A DNA stretch of 64,000 nt from Mycobacterium sp. Root135 (GTDB taxonomy: Bacteria > Actinomycetota > Actinomycetes > Mycobacteriales > Mycobacteriaceae), in the NCBI RefSeq assembly GCF_001426545.1, contig NZ_LMEZ01000001.1, positions 124,967-188,966 of the forward strand. Direction: 5' to 3'. Position 1 is the first letter of the stretch. Each line of letters starts with the position of its first letter. Below are positions 35,202-46,899 of this stretch, in pieces. The translations under genes were made by a program, and so were the position numbers. Under the pieces are notes generated by a model. The model worked only from the letters and a program-made list of their open reading frames with translations, was not told the origin of the DNA and did not search any database.

Positions 35202-35980
35202 CGAGTTCGGAAGCGACCAAGCGCTCTCCATTCGACCTGACCGGCCGCACCGCGCTGGTCACCGGCGGCAACCAGGGACTCGGGCGGGCGTTCGCGTTCG
35301 GTTTGGCCGAAGCGGGCGCCACCGTGGCCATCGCGGGCCGCAGCGCCGAGCGCAACGCGACGGTCGTGGCGGAGGCGGCGGCCGAGGGGCACACGATGCA
35401 CCCGATCACCGCCGACATCACCAAGGCCGACGACGTCGCCAGGATGACCGCCGAGGCCGTCGAGGCGCTCGGACACGTCGACGTCCTGGTCAACAACGCG
35501 GGCACCTGCTATCACGCCGACTCCTGGGACGTCACCGAACAGCAGTGGGACGACGTGTTCGACCTGAACGTCAAGGCGCTGTGGGCCTGTTCGCTGGCAG
35601 TCGGCGCCCACATGCGTGAGCGTGGATCGGGTTCGGTGGTCAACATCGGGTCGATGTCCGGCCTGATCGTCAACCGGCCGCAGATGCAGCCGGCGTACAA
35701 CGCGTCGAAGGCGGCGGTGCACCACCTCACCAAATCGCTTGCCGCCGAATGGGGTCCGCTGGGCATCCGCGTCAACGCCGTGGCTCCCGGCTACTGCAAG
35801 ACGGAGATGGCACCGGTCGACCGACCCGACCTCAAGCGGTACTGGATCGACGACGCACCTCAGCAGCGCTACGCGATGCCCGAGGAGATCGCTCCGAGCG
35901 TGGTCTTCCTCGCCAGCGACGCCGCGTCGTTCATCACGGGATCGGTTCTCGTCGCCGACGGCGGGTACACCGCATGGTGA
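35198..35980 (+). CDS. SDR-family dehydrogenase in the polyol operon
   Basis: This 260-residue classical SDR has ALVTGGNQGLGRAFAFGLAE, NNAGTC, the Ser in NIGSMSGLI, the catalytic YNASK and the end FITGSVLVADGGYTAW. Sequence style is that of mannitol/sorbose-type polyol or sugar dehydrogenases. It overlaps the upstream zinc dehydrogenase (ATGA) and the downstream one (ATGGTGA). With the other dehydrogenases it gives the cluster two SDRs and two zinc enzymes. Confidence 0.87.
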   Translation: MTSSEATKRSPFDLTGRTALVTGGNQGLGRAFAFGLAEAGATVAIAGRSAERNATVVAEAAAEGHTMHPITADITKADDVARMTAEAVEALGHVDVLVNNAGTCYHADSWDVTEQQWDDVFDLNVKALWACSLAVGAHMRERGSGSVVNIGSMSGLIVNRPQMQPAYNASKAAVHHLTKSLAAEWGPLGIRVNAVAPGYCKTEMAPVDRPDLKRYWIDDAPQQRYAMPEEIAPSVVFLASDAASFITGSVLVADGGYTAW

Positions 35981-37053
35981 GCCCGGCTGCCCCCGGGGCA
36001 AATCGCCGCGTCGTCGTCAACGCGATCGACGACATCGTCTTCGAGACGGTGCCCGAGGCCGGTCCCGAGGCTGGCGAGGTCCGCATCCGCGGCACCGTCG
36101 TCGGCATCTGCGGATCGGATACGCACGCGGCGTGCGGTCATCACCCGTTCATCGACCTGCCGTACCGCCCCGGGCACGAGGTGATCGGCGTCGTCGACGC
36201 CGTGGGTGCCGGAGTGGACGACTCCTGGGTCGGGACCCGCGTCGTCGTGGAGCCCAACCTCGCCTGCGGGCACTGCACGCAGTGCCGGGCAGGCCGATAC
36301 AACATCTGCCAGGAACTGCTGGTGCTCGGCTGTCAGACCCCCGGCGGCCTGGCCGACAGCTTCACCGTCGCCGTCGACCGGGTCATCGCACTGGACCCCG
36401 CGCTCGACGACGACCACGCAATCCTCATCGAGCCGCTGGCCACCCCGGTGCACGCCGTCCGCCGCGCCGCCGAGACGGTCGGCGATCTGCGGGATCGCCC
36501 CGTCGTGGTGATCGGGGCAGGCCCGATTGGTCTGTTCGTGCTGCTGGCACTGCGCGACGCCGGGGCCAAGGTCGTGGTCGCCGACCTGCTGGACTCCAAG
36601 CGAGAGCGAGCCGAACGGCTTGGTGCGGCAGGCACTTTCGACCCCACCGCACCCGATGCGGTCACCTCGGCGCTGGCCCTGCTCGGTGGTCCCGCCGCCG
36701 TCGTGGTCGACTGCGTGGCCAGGGAGAGCTCGGTGGCCCAGGCGATCGAGCTGGTCGACAAGGGTGGCGCCGTGATGGTCGTCGGCGTCGCGGCCGGTGC
36801 CGTCCCGGTTCGCTTGGACCTGATCCAGGATCGCGAGATTGCCCTGATCGGCAGTCTGATGTACGTCCGCGAGGACTACACCGCCGCGATGGACCTGCTG
36901 TCCTCGGGTGCCGTTCCCGTCGACGAGATCATCACGGCTCGCTACGACTTCGAACACTCCGCGGAGGCGTTCGGGGCGTCGATGGACCCTGAGAATGTGA
37001 AGGTACTGGTGAGCATTGGTGGGGCGAGCGAAGCGACGGGAAGTGTGAGATGA
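35974..37053 (+). CDS. second zinc-dependent alcohol/polyol dehydrogenase
   Basis: This 359-residue medium-chain dehydrogenase has GICGSDTHAACGHHPF, RPGHEVIG and the structural-zinc segment CGHCTQCRAGRYNIC. The NAD fold is VVVIGAGPIGLFVLLALRD, with an acidic residue at the end of strand 2 (VVVADLLDSK) favouring NAD. It differs clearly from the first zinc enzyme and probably takes another substrate or another step. It starts at ATG 35974 inside the SDR 3' end; GTG 35977 is an alternative. Its stop overlaps the ABC ATPase start. Confidence 0.85.
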   Translation: MVSPAAPGANRRVVVNAIDDIVFETVPEAGPEAGEVRIRGTVVGICGSDTHAACGHHPFIDLPYRPGHEVIGVVDAVGAGVDDSWVGTRVVVEPNLACGHCTQCRAGRYNICQELLVLGCQTPGGLADSFTVAVDRVIALDPALDDDHAILIEPLATPVHAVRRAAETVGDLRDRPVVVIGAGPIGLFVLLALRDAGAKVVVADLLDSKRERAERLGAAGTFDPTAPDAVTSALALLGGPAAVVVDCVARESSVAQAIELVDKGGAVMVVGVAAGAVPVRLDLIQDREIALIGSLMYVREDYTAAMDLLSSGAVPVDEIITARYDFEHSAEAFGASMDPENVKVLVSIGGASEATGSVR

Positions 37054-38591
37054 GCTCGGCGATCCTCGAATGTGCCGACATCACCAAGAGTTTCGGCGGT
37101 GTCCCGGTGCTCAAGGGCATCACCCTGAACCTCGAGCCGGGGACGGTCACCGCGCTGGCCGGCGAGAACGGTGCAGGCAAGTCGACGCTGATGAAGATCG
37201 TCAGCGGGCAGTACAGCGCCGACGGGGGAACGGTCACGGTGTCGGGCACCCACCTGACACCCGGCAACCCGCGCGATGCGGTTCGCCACGGCGTGGCGAT
37301 CGTGCCGCAGGAGCTGGCGTCCATCGAGGACATGACGGTTTACGAAAACCTCTTCGTGGGACGGGAAATCAAGACTGGGCCGTTCCTGAACCGCAAGGCG
37401 ATGATCGGTGAGGCGAAGGAAGCCCTTGCGGTGTTCGGCGTGGACATCTCGCCGACCGCCCGGATGGGCAGCCTGCCCGTCGGTCTCCGGCAGATCGTGG
37501 AGATCGTCAAGGCAGCCCGGACTGGCGCTCAAGTCGTCATGCTCGACGAGCCCACCTCTGCCATCTCCGAGCGTGAGGTCGAGGGGCTCTACGGCATCGT
37601 CCGGCGGCTGCGTGAACACGGCGTAGCGATGGTCTACACCACCCACAAGATGGCCGAAATTCGTGCGATCGCCGACCGCGTGGTGGTCCTTCGCGACGGC
37701 GGGCTGATCCTCGACGAGCCGCTCGCCGAGGTCACCGACGACGACATCGTGACCGCGATGATCGGCCGAGAACTCAACGGGTTGTTCCCCGATCGGGTGG
37801 CGCCCAAGTCCGACGCCGTGCTCGAGGTGCGCGACCTGCAGGTCGACGGCGCCTCGGAACCCGTGTCGTTCACGGTCGGCTCCGGCGAGATCGTCGGACT
37901 GGCCGGGCTGGTCGGCGCGGGCCGAACGGAGCTGCTGGAGGCCATCTTCGGCGCCAGGCACACCAGCTCCGGTGAGATCGTCGTGCGGGGCAACACGGTC
38001 AAGCGCAACGCGCCGGCGGCCGCCATCACCGCGGGCATGGCAATGGTGCCCGAGGACCGCAAGATCTCCGGGGTCGTGCTGTCGATGAGCGTGCTCGACA
38101 ACGGATCGCTGCCGCGACTGTCGTCGTTCAGCGTTGCGGGCTGGCTGAAGGGCAAGTCCCGCACCACGGCCGTCTCCGACGTGATGAAGTCCGTGCGCCT
38201 GCGCAGCAGCGGAATGGGCCAGCTCGTCGGAACGCTCTCGGGCGGCAACCAGCAGAAGGTCGTGCTGGCCCGCTGGTTGACCGGCGACGTCAACGTGCTG
38301 CTGCTCGACGAGCCGACCCGCGGGGTCGACGTCGGTGCGCGCAGCGAGATCTACCGCATCATCACCGAATTCGCCGAAGCCGGCATGGCGGTGCTGATGG
38401 CGTCGTCGGACATGCCGGAGATCATCGGGCTGTCCCACCGCGCCTTCGTCATGCGCGACGGCACCTTCGTCGGCGAGCTCGACCGCGACGCCCTCGACCA
38501 TCCGGCGGTGCAGGAATCCGTGTTCCGGATGGCGACTGCACTCGACGGCCCCAAACACGTCCAACATCCCGACCCGGAGGAACAATCGTGA
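37050..38591 (+). CDS. sugar ABC transporter ATPase, RbsA-like (two nucleotide-binding domains)
   Basis: This 513-residue CUT2-family ATPase has two fused cassettes. The first has ALAGENGAGKSTLMKI and VVMLDEPTSAISEREVEGL, but its signature reads LPVGLRQIVEI rather than LSxGQ. The second, from about residue 255, has the degenerate Walker A GLVGAGRTELLEAIFG usual for this family, an intact LSGGNQQKVVLARWL and LLLDEPTRGVDVGAR. It powers import with the permease and binding proteins encoded next. Confidence 0.92.
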   Translation: MSSAILECADITKSFGGVPVLKGITLNLEPGTVTALAGENGAGKSTLMKIVSGQYSADGGTVTVSGTHLTPGNPRDAVRHGVAIVPQELASIEDMTVYENLFVGREIKTGPFLNRKAMIGEAKEALAVFGVDISPTARMGSLPVGLRQIVEIVKAARTGAQVVMLDEPTSAISEREVEGLYGIVRRLREHGVAMVYTTHKMAEIRAIADRVVVLRDGGLILDEPLAEVTDDDIVTAMIGRELNGLFPDRVAPKSDAVLEVRDLQVDGASEPVSFTVGSGEIVGLAGLVGAGRTELLEAIFGARHTSSGEIVVRGNTVKRNAPAAAITAGMAMVPEDRKISGVVLSMSVLDNGSLPRLSSFSVAGWLKGKSRTTAVSDVMKSVRLRSSGMGQLVGTLSGGNQQKVVLARWLTGDVNVLLLDEPTRGVDVGARSEIYRIITEFAEAGMAVLMASSDMPEIIGLSHRAFVMRDGTFVGELDRDALDHPAVQESVFRMATALDGPKHVQHPDPEEQS

Positions 38592-39625
38592 CCACCCCAG
38601 TCGACACCACGACGCCGGAGCCATCCGGTAGTACGCCGGTCGTCACGTCGCCGATCACGGGGGAGCCCGTGCGGCTGTTCTCCCGCGAGTGGATCGGCGG
38701 CATCGCGCTTCGCTACTCGATGGTCATCATCATGCTGTTGGTGATCGCCTACTTCAGCTACCGCAGTGCACGTTTCGGCACCGTCGACAACCTGCTGACC
38801 ATCCTGGTGGCGGCCGCGCCGTTCGCCCTCATCGCTCTGGGTCAGACGCTGGTGGTGCTCACCGGCGGCATCGACCTGTCGGTGGGCTCGGTGATCGCGG
38901 TGTCGGCCATGGCGGGTGCGGCAACCGCGAAGGCCAACCCCGGTCAGGTGTGGATGACCGTCGCCGTGGCGATGGTCGTCGGCCTTGCGGTCGGTTCCAT
39001 CAACGGAATCCTGGTGTCCCGAATAAACGTTCCACCGTTCATCGCGACGTTGGGCACGTTGACCGCGGGCTCGGGTCTTGCCTACGTGATCGGTGGCGGT
39101 GCCCCGATCAACGGCCTGCCCGCCGAATTCGGTTCCATCGCCAACACGAAGATCTTCGGTCTGACCATCCCCGTCGTCGTCATGATCCTGGGCATCATCG
39201 TGCTGGCGATCGTGATGAAGCGGACCACCTACGGCATGCGCGTCTACGCCGTCGGCGGCAACCGCAACGCCGCAGAAATCGCCGGCATCAACGCCAAGAA
39301 CGTGTTGTTCAGCGTCTACGCACTGTCGGGTCTGCTGGCCGGAATCTCCGGGGTGATGCTGTCGTCCCGCGTCATCTCCGGGCCTCCGAACCTGGGGCAG
39401 GGCTACGAGCTCGACGCCATCGCCGCGGTGGTGATCGGCGGCGCCAGCCTGATGGGTGGCCGCGGCACCATCTGGGGAACGGTGCTGGGCCTCTTCATCA
39501 TTCAGACGCTGAACAACGGCTTGGACATCCTCGTCGTGCCCGCCTACTGGCAGGACGTGATCAAGGGTGTGCTGATCGTCGCAGCGGTCGCGGTCGACGT
39601 GTGGTCGACCCGGCGAAGAACATGA
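38588..39625 (+). CDS. sugar ABC transporter permease, RbsC-like
   Basis: This 345-residue CUT2 permease has about eight to ten membrane helices after a Thr/Pro-rich N terminus. Conserved segments are [58 protein letters not shown] and [19 protein letters not shown]. It starts with GTG overlapping the ATPase stop, with GGAGGAA in front. The assembly should be one permease homodimer with one two-domain ATPase. Confidence 0.92.
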   Translation: MTTPVDTTTPEPSGSTPVVTSPITGEPVRLFSREWIGGIALRYSMVIIMLLVIAYFSYRSARFGTVDNLLTILVAAAPFALIALGQTLVVLTGGIDLSVGSVIAVSAMAGAATAKANPGQVWMTVAVAMVVGLAVGSINGILVSRINVPPFIATLGTLTAGSGLAYVIGGGAPINGLPAEFGSIANTKIFGLTIPVVVMILGIIVLAIVMKRTTYGMRVYAVGGNRNAAEIAGINAKNVLFSVYALSGLLAGISGVMLSSRVISGPPNLGQGYELDAIAAVVIGGASLMGGRGTIWGTVLGLFIIQTLNNGLDILVVPAYWQDVIKGVLIVAAVAVDVWSTRRRT

Positions 39626-39677
39626 TCCCTTGTCCACGACCACGATTTCACATCAACGAACGAGAGTGAGAGACCAG

Positions 39678-40727
39678 ATGAGACTGACAACGAAGTTCGT
39701 CGCCGTCGCCTCCGCAGGGCTGTTGGGCTTGGGCCTGACCGCGTGCGGCGCGGGTGACACCGAGTCCCAGAGCGGCAAGACCCGGATCGGTGTCTCGGTG
39801 TACGACATGAGTTCGTTCATCACCGCGGGCAAGGAGGGGATGGACCAGTACGCCAAGGACAACAACATCGAGCTGGTGTGGAACTCGGCGAACCTCGACG
39901 TCTCCACTCAGGCCAACCAGGTCGACCAGATGATCAACCAGGGCGTCGCCGCGATCATCGTCGTTCCCGTGCAGGCTGATTCGCTCGCCCCGCAGGTGGC
40001 CTCGGCCAAGGCCAAGGGCATCCCGCTGGTCCCGGTGAACGCCGCGCTCAACAGCAAGGACATCGCCGCCAACGTGCAGCCCGACGACGTCAAGGCCGGT
40101 GAGCAGGAAATGCAGATGATGGCCGACAAGCTCGGCGGCAAGGGCAACATCGTCGTTCTGCAGGGTCCGCTCGGCCAGTCCGGCGAACTCGACCGCACCA
40201 AGGGCATTCAGAACATCCTCGCCAAGTACCCGGACATCAAGGTGCTGGCGATGGACACCGCCAACTGGAAGCGGGACGAAGCGGTCAACAAGACGAAGAA
40301 CTGGATCTCGGGCTTCGGGCCGCAGATCACCGGCGTGGTCGCCGAGAACGACGACATGGGCCTCGGCGCGCTGCAGGCGCTCAAGGAAGCCGGTCGCACC
40401 GACGTGCCGATCGTCGGCATCGACGGCATCGAGGACGGGCTGAACGCCGTCAAGAGCGGTGAGTTCATCGGCACGTCGCTGCAGAACGGCACCGTGGAGC
40501 TGTCCGCCGGTCTGGCAGTCGCCAACGCGCTGGCCAAGAAGGAGCAGGTCAACACCAACCCGGTCTACATCATGCCGGCGATCACGCAGGCGAACGTTGA
40601 CGTCGCGATCGAGCACGTCGTCACCAAGCGAGCAGAGTTCCTGGCAGGACTGTCCGAGCTGACCAAGAAGAACCTCGAGACCGGCGACATCGCCTACGAG
40701 GGAATCCCCGGCCAGAAGCAGCCCTGA
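39678..40727 (+). CDS. sugar-binding lipoprotein, RbsB-like (copy 1)
   Basis: This 349-residue periplasmic-binding-protein family 4 lipoprotein starts at ATG 39678. The lipobox LGLTAC puts the lipidated Cys near residue 23. The body has [53 protein letters not shown] and [16 protein letters not shown]. It captures the transported sugar or polyol outside the membrane. A second, about 80% identical copy follows at once. The longer upstream frame from 39630 lacks a signal-peptide start. Confidence 0.92.
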   Translation: MRLTTKFVAVASAGLLGLGLTACGAGDTESQSGKTRIGVSVYDMSSFITAGKEGMDQYAKDNNIELVWNSANLDVSTQANQVDQMINQGVAAIIVVPVQADSLAPQVASAKAKGIPLVPVNAALNSKDIAANVQPDDVKAGEQEMQMMADKLGGKGNIVVLQGPLGQSGELDRTKGIQNILAKYPDIKVLAMDTANWKRDEAVNKTKNWISGFGPQITGVVAENDDMGLGALQALKEAGRTDVPIVGIDGIEDGLNAVKSGEFIGTSLQNGTVELSAGLAVANALAKKEQVNTNPVYIMPAITQANVDVAIEHVVTKRAEFLAGLSELTKKNLETGDIAYEGIPGQKQP

Positions 40728-40769
40728 TCAACCCCTTTCCGTTACACCACCATTGGAGAAAGTGAATAG

Positions 40770-41819
40770 ATGAGACTGACCACCAAGCTAGGCGTCATCG
40801 CCTCGGCGGGCGCGCTGACGCTCGGCATGACCGCCTGCGGCGCGGGCGACACCGCGGCCAACAGTGACACCACCCGCATCGGTGTCACGGTGTACGACAT
40901 GAGCTCGTTCATCACCGCGGGCAAGGAGGGCATGGACACCTATGCCAAGGCCAACAACATCGAATTGGTGTGGAACTCGGCCAACAACGACGTGTCCACC
41001 CAGGCCAGCCAGGTCGACTCCCTGATCAACCAGGGCGTCGCCGCGATCATCGTCGTTCCCGTGCAAGCGGATTCGCTCGGCCCGCAGATCCAGGCCGCCA
41101 AGGCCAAGGGCATTCCGCTGTTGGCCGTCAACGCCGCGCTCGACAGCCCCGACCTCGCGGGCAACGTGCAGCCCGACGACGTCGCCGCCGGTGCGCAGGA
41201 AATGCAGATGATGGCCGACAAGCTCGGTGGCAAGGGCAACATCGTCATCCTGCAGGGCCCGCTCGGCGGTTCCGGTGAGATCAACCGCGGCAAGGGCATC
41301 GACCAGGTCCTGGCCAAGTACCCGGACATCAAGGTGCTGGCCAAGGACACCGCGAACTGGAAGCGCGACGAAGCGGTCAACAAGATGAAGAACTGGGTCT
41401 CCAGTTTCGGACCGCAGATCAACGGCGTCGTGTCCCAGAACGACGACATGGGCCTCGGCGCCCTGCAGGCGCTGAAGGAAGCGAACCGCACCGACGTGCC
41501 GATCGTGGGCATCGACGGCATCGAGGACGGCCTCAACGCCGTCAAGAGCGGTGAGTTCATCGGCACCTCGCTGCAGAACGGCACCGTGGAGCTGTCCGCC
41601 GGACTGGCCGTGGCCAACGCGCTGGTCAAGAAGGAAGAGGTCAACAAGGCGCCCGTCTACGTGATGCCCGCCATCACCAAGGACAACGTCGACGTCGCGA
41701 TTCAGCACGTCGTCACCGAGCGCCAGAAGTTCCTCGACGGGCTCGGCGAGCTGACCGCCCAGAACCTGAAGACCGGCGACATCGCCTACGAGGGCATTCC
41801 GGGACAGAAGAAGCAGTAA
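40770..41819 (+). CDS. sugar-binding lipoprotein, RbsB-like (copy 2)
   Basis: This 349-residue tandem paralogue of the preceding gene has the same length and a lipobox LGMTAC. GGAGAAAG lies ahead of the ATG. By eye about 80% of residues are identical, including long invariant blocks such as [20 protein letters not shown]. Differences concentrate in the first 40 residues, 110-130 and the C-terminal third. Both copies probably serve the same permease, perhaps with different ligand preference. An intrinsic terminator follows. Confidence 0.92.
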   Translation: MRLTTKLGVIASAGALTLGMTACGAGDTAANSDTTRIGVTVYDMSSFITAGKEGMDTYAKANNIELVWNSANNDVSTQASQVDSLINQGVAAIIVVPVQADSLGPQIQAAKAKGIPLLAVNAALDSPDLAGNVQPDDVAAGAQEMQMMADKLGGKGNIVILQGPLGGSGEINRGKGIDQVLAKYPDIKVLAKDTANWKRDEAVNKMKNWVSSFGPQINGVVSQNDDMGLGALQALKEANRTDVPIVGIDGIEDGLNAVKSGEFIGTSLQNGTVELSAGLAVANALVKKEEVNKAPVYVMPAITKDNVDVAIQHVVTERQKFLDGLGELTAQNLKTGDIAYEGIPGQKKQ

Positions 41820-41834
41820 CGCAGTTCCGATGAG

Positions 41835-41866
41835 ACGGGGCCGACCACATCCGTGGCCGGCCCCGT
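41835..41866 (+). terminator. terminator after the ABC operon
   Basis: ACGGGGCCGACCAC (41835-41848) pairs with GTGGCCGGCCCCGT (41853-41866) with one A/C mismatch and a four-base loop. A short TTT follows. It lies 16 bases after the second binding-protein stop. Confidence 0.8.
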
Positions 41867-41913
41867 TTCGTCGCTGGAGATGAGTTCCTCGAGCCCGGGT
41901 GGTCCGTACAGAC

Positions 41914-42267
41914 ATGACCTTCGAACACGTAATGGCCGTAGTCCCCGTCACCGACCTGGACGCGGCGAAGGCCTTCTACGAGAAACTCTTCGGACGCGCA
42001 CCGGACAACAACCCGATGCCGGTGCTCGTCGAATGGCAGGTGGTGCCCGGCGGCTGGGTGCAGGTCTTCGTCGACGAGGAACGGGCCGGATGCGGCCTGG
42101 TGAACTTCGCAGTCGACGATCTCGCGGCCCACGTCGCCTCCGCCGCAGACCACGGGCTCGCGCCGGGTGAGATCGAAGGCGTGAACAAGGGCGTCGAGTT
42201 GGCGACGTTGACGGACCCGGACGGCAACCTGATCCGCCTGATCGGCAACTTCCGCGTGGAGTACTGA
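41914..42267 (+). CDS. VOC/glyoxalase-fold protein
   Basis: This 117-residue protein of the vicinal-oxygen-chelate superfamily has the beta-alpha-beta-beta-beta repeat. It starts MTFEHVMAVVPVTDLDAAKA and contains FYEKLFGRAPDN. It ends TLTDPDGNLIRLIGNF, where the family normally has the metal-binding Glu before or within this strand. Substrate unknown. ATG 41914 lacks a clear ribosome site; GTG 41899 would add five residues. It stands alone between the ABC operon terminator and dctA. Confidence 0.75.
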   Translation: MTFEHVMAVVPVTDLDAAKAFYEKLFGRAPDNNPMPVLVEWQVVPGGWVQVFVDEERAGCGLVNFAVDDLAAHVASAADHGLAPGEIEGVNKGVELATLTDPDGNLIRLIGNFRVEY

Positions 42268-42334
42268 CCCGTTCGTAGCGTCCCCGTTACAGGCGGCTCA
42301 CCTTTCCGACACGTGATCGACGTATCCATTGTCG

Positions 42335-43707
<1,373 letters not shown>

Positions 43708-43711
<4 letters not shown>

Positions 43712-46700
43712 CCCTTGGGCCCCAGCGGCCGGCGCGCCAACTCGAGGACCTCCTCGGTGGTGAGCGGACTGTGTGGGTGCTGCGACAGACACCATGGCGT
43801 CGTGATCTTCTGAAACGCAGTGCCCTCGAGCGCGGCGTAGAAGTTTCCGGCCCGCAGTCTGCTGATGTCGGGCACCAGGCCGCCCTTGACCCGGGCCATC
43901 TCCTTGGCGACGGCGATCTGGACGGGCGCGTTCAGCAGTCCGAACAGCTGCGTCGCCGCGTTGCCGGGGATGTTCGGGTTGAGACCGCGGGGGGCCTGGG
44001 TGGCGTACACCAACCCCAAGCCGTATTTGCGAGCCTGTGACGACAGCGCCAACGTGCTGCGCGTCGCCACCGTGGTGCGGCCCGACGGCGCAAAGTTCTG
44101 CGCCTCGTCCATCACCAGCAGACCACCGAGTGGCCGATCACCCGCCGGATTGCGCTTGATCCACGCGAACAACGCCATCTGCAGTTGGTTCACGAACCCT
44201 TCGCGCTGCGTCCCGTCGGAGAGTCCGACCATGCTGATCACCGAGACCCTGGCGCGATACCCCTCCGACGGCGTCAACAGCGACCCAGGGTCGGCCGGGG
44301 CGCCGTCGCCACCGAACATCGGGTCGTTGACCATGGCGGCCCGCAGGTTCTGGCTCAACTCCGCGCCCCGGTCGCGGGCATTCGCGATGACGCTGACGCC
44401 GTCGGGCAGATCGGCGAGTGCGCTGAGGAATCCGGTCAGCGTGGGCGACGGCCGCCGGCCGTACCACTGCAACGCCTCGCGAAGAACTGCCCGCGATTGG
44501 TTCGCCTTGGGGGTCTTGCCCGCGATGTGAGCGTGGGGTTCCATTGCGGCGAAGGCAGATTCGACTGCCTCGTTGAACTCGTCGCGGTCGTCGACGACGC
44601 TGGCGAAGTCCGGGAGCGGCTGAAAGGACAGCGGCCGTCCGGCTGAGCGGCGAGGCGTCCACACGACGACCTCGGTGTTGTCGAAGTAGTCTCCTGCCAG
44701 TGCCGAGTCGGCCGCCCGCCAACCACTGGGGTGTTCGGCCCATGGCACGCCGAGTCGCGCCAAGTCGTTGTTGGGGTCCAGCACGATCGACGAGACGCCG
44801 CGCAGCGCGCACTCCTCGACGAGTCGGCGGATCAACACCGTCTTGCCCGATCCCGATCCCGCGAAGATCGCGGTGTGTTTGCGCAAGGCGAGCAACTCGA
44901 CGCTGAGCGGCTGCCCGGTGGCGTCGTCGACGCCGAGGGGAATCGCCGTGCTGGTGACCTGTTCGCGGGGGACGTCCTTCTTCAACCGCTTGGCCCACGG
45001 CTCTGGCTCCGGCTCTGAGATCGGCTCGGGTTCGGGAACCGTTGTCGGCGTTGGTATCTCGACCGCCTTGGGTCCAGCCTCGTCGCCAAGCGCCTCGCGC
45101 AGGAAACCCAGCCCATGTGCGGGCCTACGGCTCGTCAACCATCCGACGAGGTCGGGATGGTCGTCGACGATGAGATCGCGCAGCGCCGATGCGGTACGCA
45201 GATCGTCATCCGACAGCGTGAGCGTGCGACCGCCGGACTCCTCAAAGGCGGCGACCACCTCCGCCGTCTTCACGCCACCCGGCCACGGGGTGTTTCGCAA
45301 CAGGAACAATTGACGTTTGTCTATGTTGCTGCCGAAACCAGCTGCGACACAGGCGTTCTTGATCCGATTCTGGACTGCGATGGCGTTCCCGCTCGCGATC
45401 GCCCGGAACGCCCAGTGCCGTTCGTCATCGGTCACCGCGTCGAGGCGCTGCCGCAGTCTGCCGTGCAACGGAACCTGCTTGCCAGGAGGCGGGTCGAGGG
45501 CGAACGTCTGCTCGGCGTCGCCGCGTTCGATGATCCAGGCGTCCAACGCGGCGGACAGCAGGCCTGGCACCGTAATGTCCTCGCCCTCGGGGTCAAGAGC
45601 CGCCGCACCGACCGCTCGCCTGCGGAAGTCGTTGAACAAACGGTCCAGATCGGTCGTTTCCAACGGTGTGTCGTCGGGTGCGGGCTGCCCCGAGTCGGTG
45701 GATGCATTGTCGGTGGATGCATTGAGGTGGGCCAGTTCCTCGACCACGTCGCGATCGAGACATGCGCGAACATGGGTGTCGGCGCGCTGAAGCAGTCGGC
45801 GTGGGGTGTATTGCTGCGCGTCGTCGAACGCCGACGGCAGAATCGGCCAACTCGGATAGGGCTGGGTGAAGTCGACGGCCCGGTAGCTTGCTGTGAACCG
45901 GCGCTCGAGAATGGCCCGGCCGATGTCGGCACTCGGAAGTTCGTGCAGGGGCGCGGTTTCCCGGAACCGGTCGGCCACCGAGGCCGCCGCCCTCGACCTG
46001 ATCGACTCCCACACCGACGGCAGGCACGCCACGACCTCTGCGGTGCGCCGCATCGTCTCGCGGATCGACATGAGTCCGTGCGCGACGTGCTCCAGGTCGC
46101 GGTTGTCCGTCGCGCCGTCGTCGCGGCCCCCCGTCGACGTGGCGGACTGCGCCAGCAGGGTGTCGATCTGATCGATCGCCATCACCGACGGGCCGGCAAG
46201 CGCGACCAAGCGCGAGATGTCCCGCACGCACTCCTGTGGCGTCAACGTCGACACCCCGATCGCCCAGTGCCTGCGACCGGTGTCGTCCACGTCTTCCGCG
46301 GAGTTGAGGTACGCCTGCCCGATGTCCTGGGTACCGAGATCTTCGGCGCCGAGCAGGGTGAGGGCGCGAAGGGTGTGCTGCGTTTGGCGGACCGTCTGCG
46401 GTGCCGCCTTGTGGAGAGCGTTGACGAAGGCTGTCAGGATCTCCGGGGTGAGTTCGTCCTCACCGGACACCGCCCGACGATCGGCGCGGGAAACGTGAGC
46501 CACCGATGCGAGTTCCCACAGCAGTTGCTTGAGTTGGGTTTCGCGGTCCTGTGCCGGCCTGCCGAGACTCTCCAGAATGCTGCTCCGCGCCGACTCCCAG
46601 AAGCTCGTCGCATCGAGAAGTTGCAGCAGGAAGAAGAACCCGCCGCCGGCCTGCACTCGCTCGCGGACCTGGCCAAGCAGATGCGTCTTGCCGGAGCCTG

Positions 46701-46899
46701 CCGTGCCGCGCACGACCACACCCAGCGGGCTGGATTCCGGGTGCCGGTCGGCATCGGAGAACGCGTCCATGACCTGTTCGAGCGCCTTGTCGTGGACGCC
46801 GGGCACGTGGAACGCACCCTGTGCGTGCCACAGGTCGTCGGCCGACGGCGCAAATGACAGGCGAAGGGACTTGAGGGCTTCCCGTTCCCGCGGATCCAT
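43708..46899 (-). CDS. dual-ATPase protein: N-terminal AAA module and C-terminal HerA/FtsK-like motor
   Basis: This 1063-residue protein has two P-loop modules. Module 1 (about 1-400) has Walker A GTAGSGKTHL near residue 65 and Walker B SVMAIDQIDTLL near 240, like Orc/STAND-type AAA. A linker carries Glu/Pro repeats (PEPEPISEPEPEPW, about 620-635). Module 2 (about 650-1063) has Walker A GSGSGKTVL near 682, the HerA/VirB4-like LDPNNDLARLG, Walker B LLVMDEAQNF near 930 and SSQARKYGLGLVYATQAP. HerA-type motors pump DNA and often partner nucleases. It is translationally coupled (TGATG) to a winged-helix gene and a DUF559 nuclease gene. Not recognised as any named defence system. GTG 46902 is an alternative start. 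Confidence 0.85.

Noticed and set aside
39678..41819. Tandem binding proteins as an assembly duplication
   Set aside because: The two copies differ at many positions, have distinct leader and tail sequences, and are separated by a ribosome site, so they are genuine paralogues.
45115..46857. 580-codon plus-strand open frame opposite the dual ATPase
   Set aside because: The opposite strand carries two P-loop modules and normal codon pattern; the plus frame has no recognisable motif.
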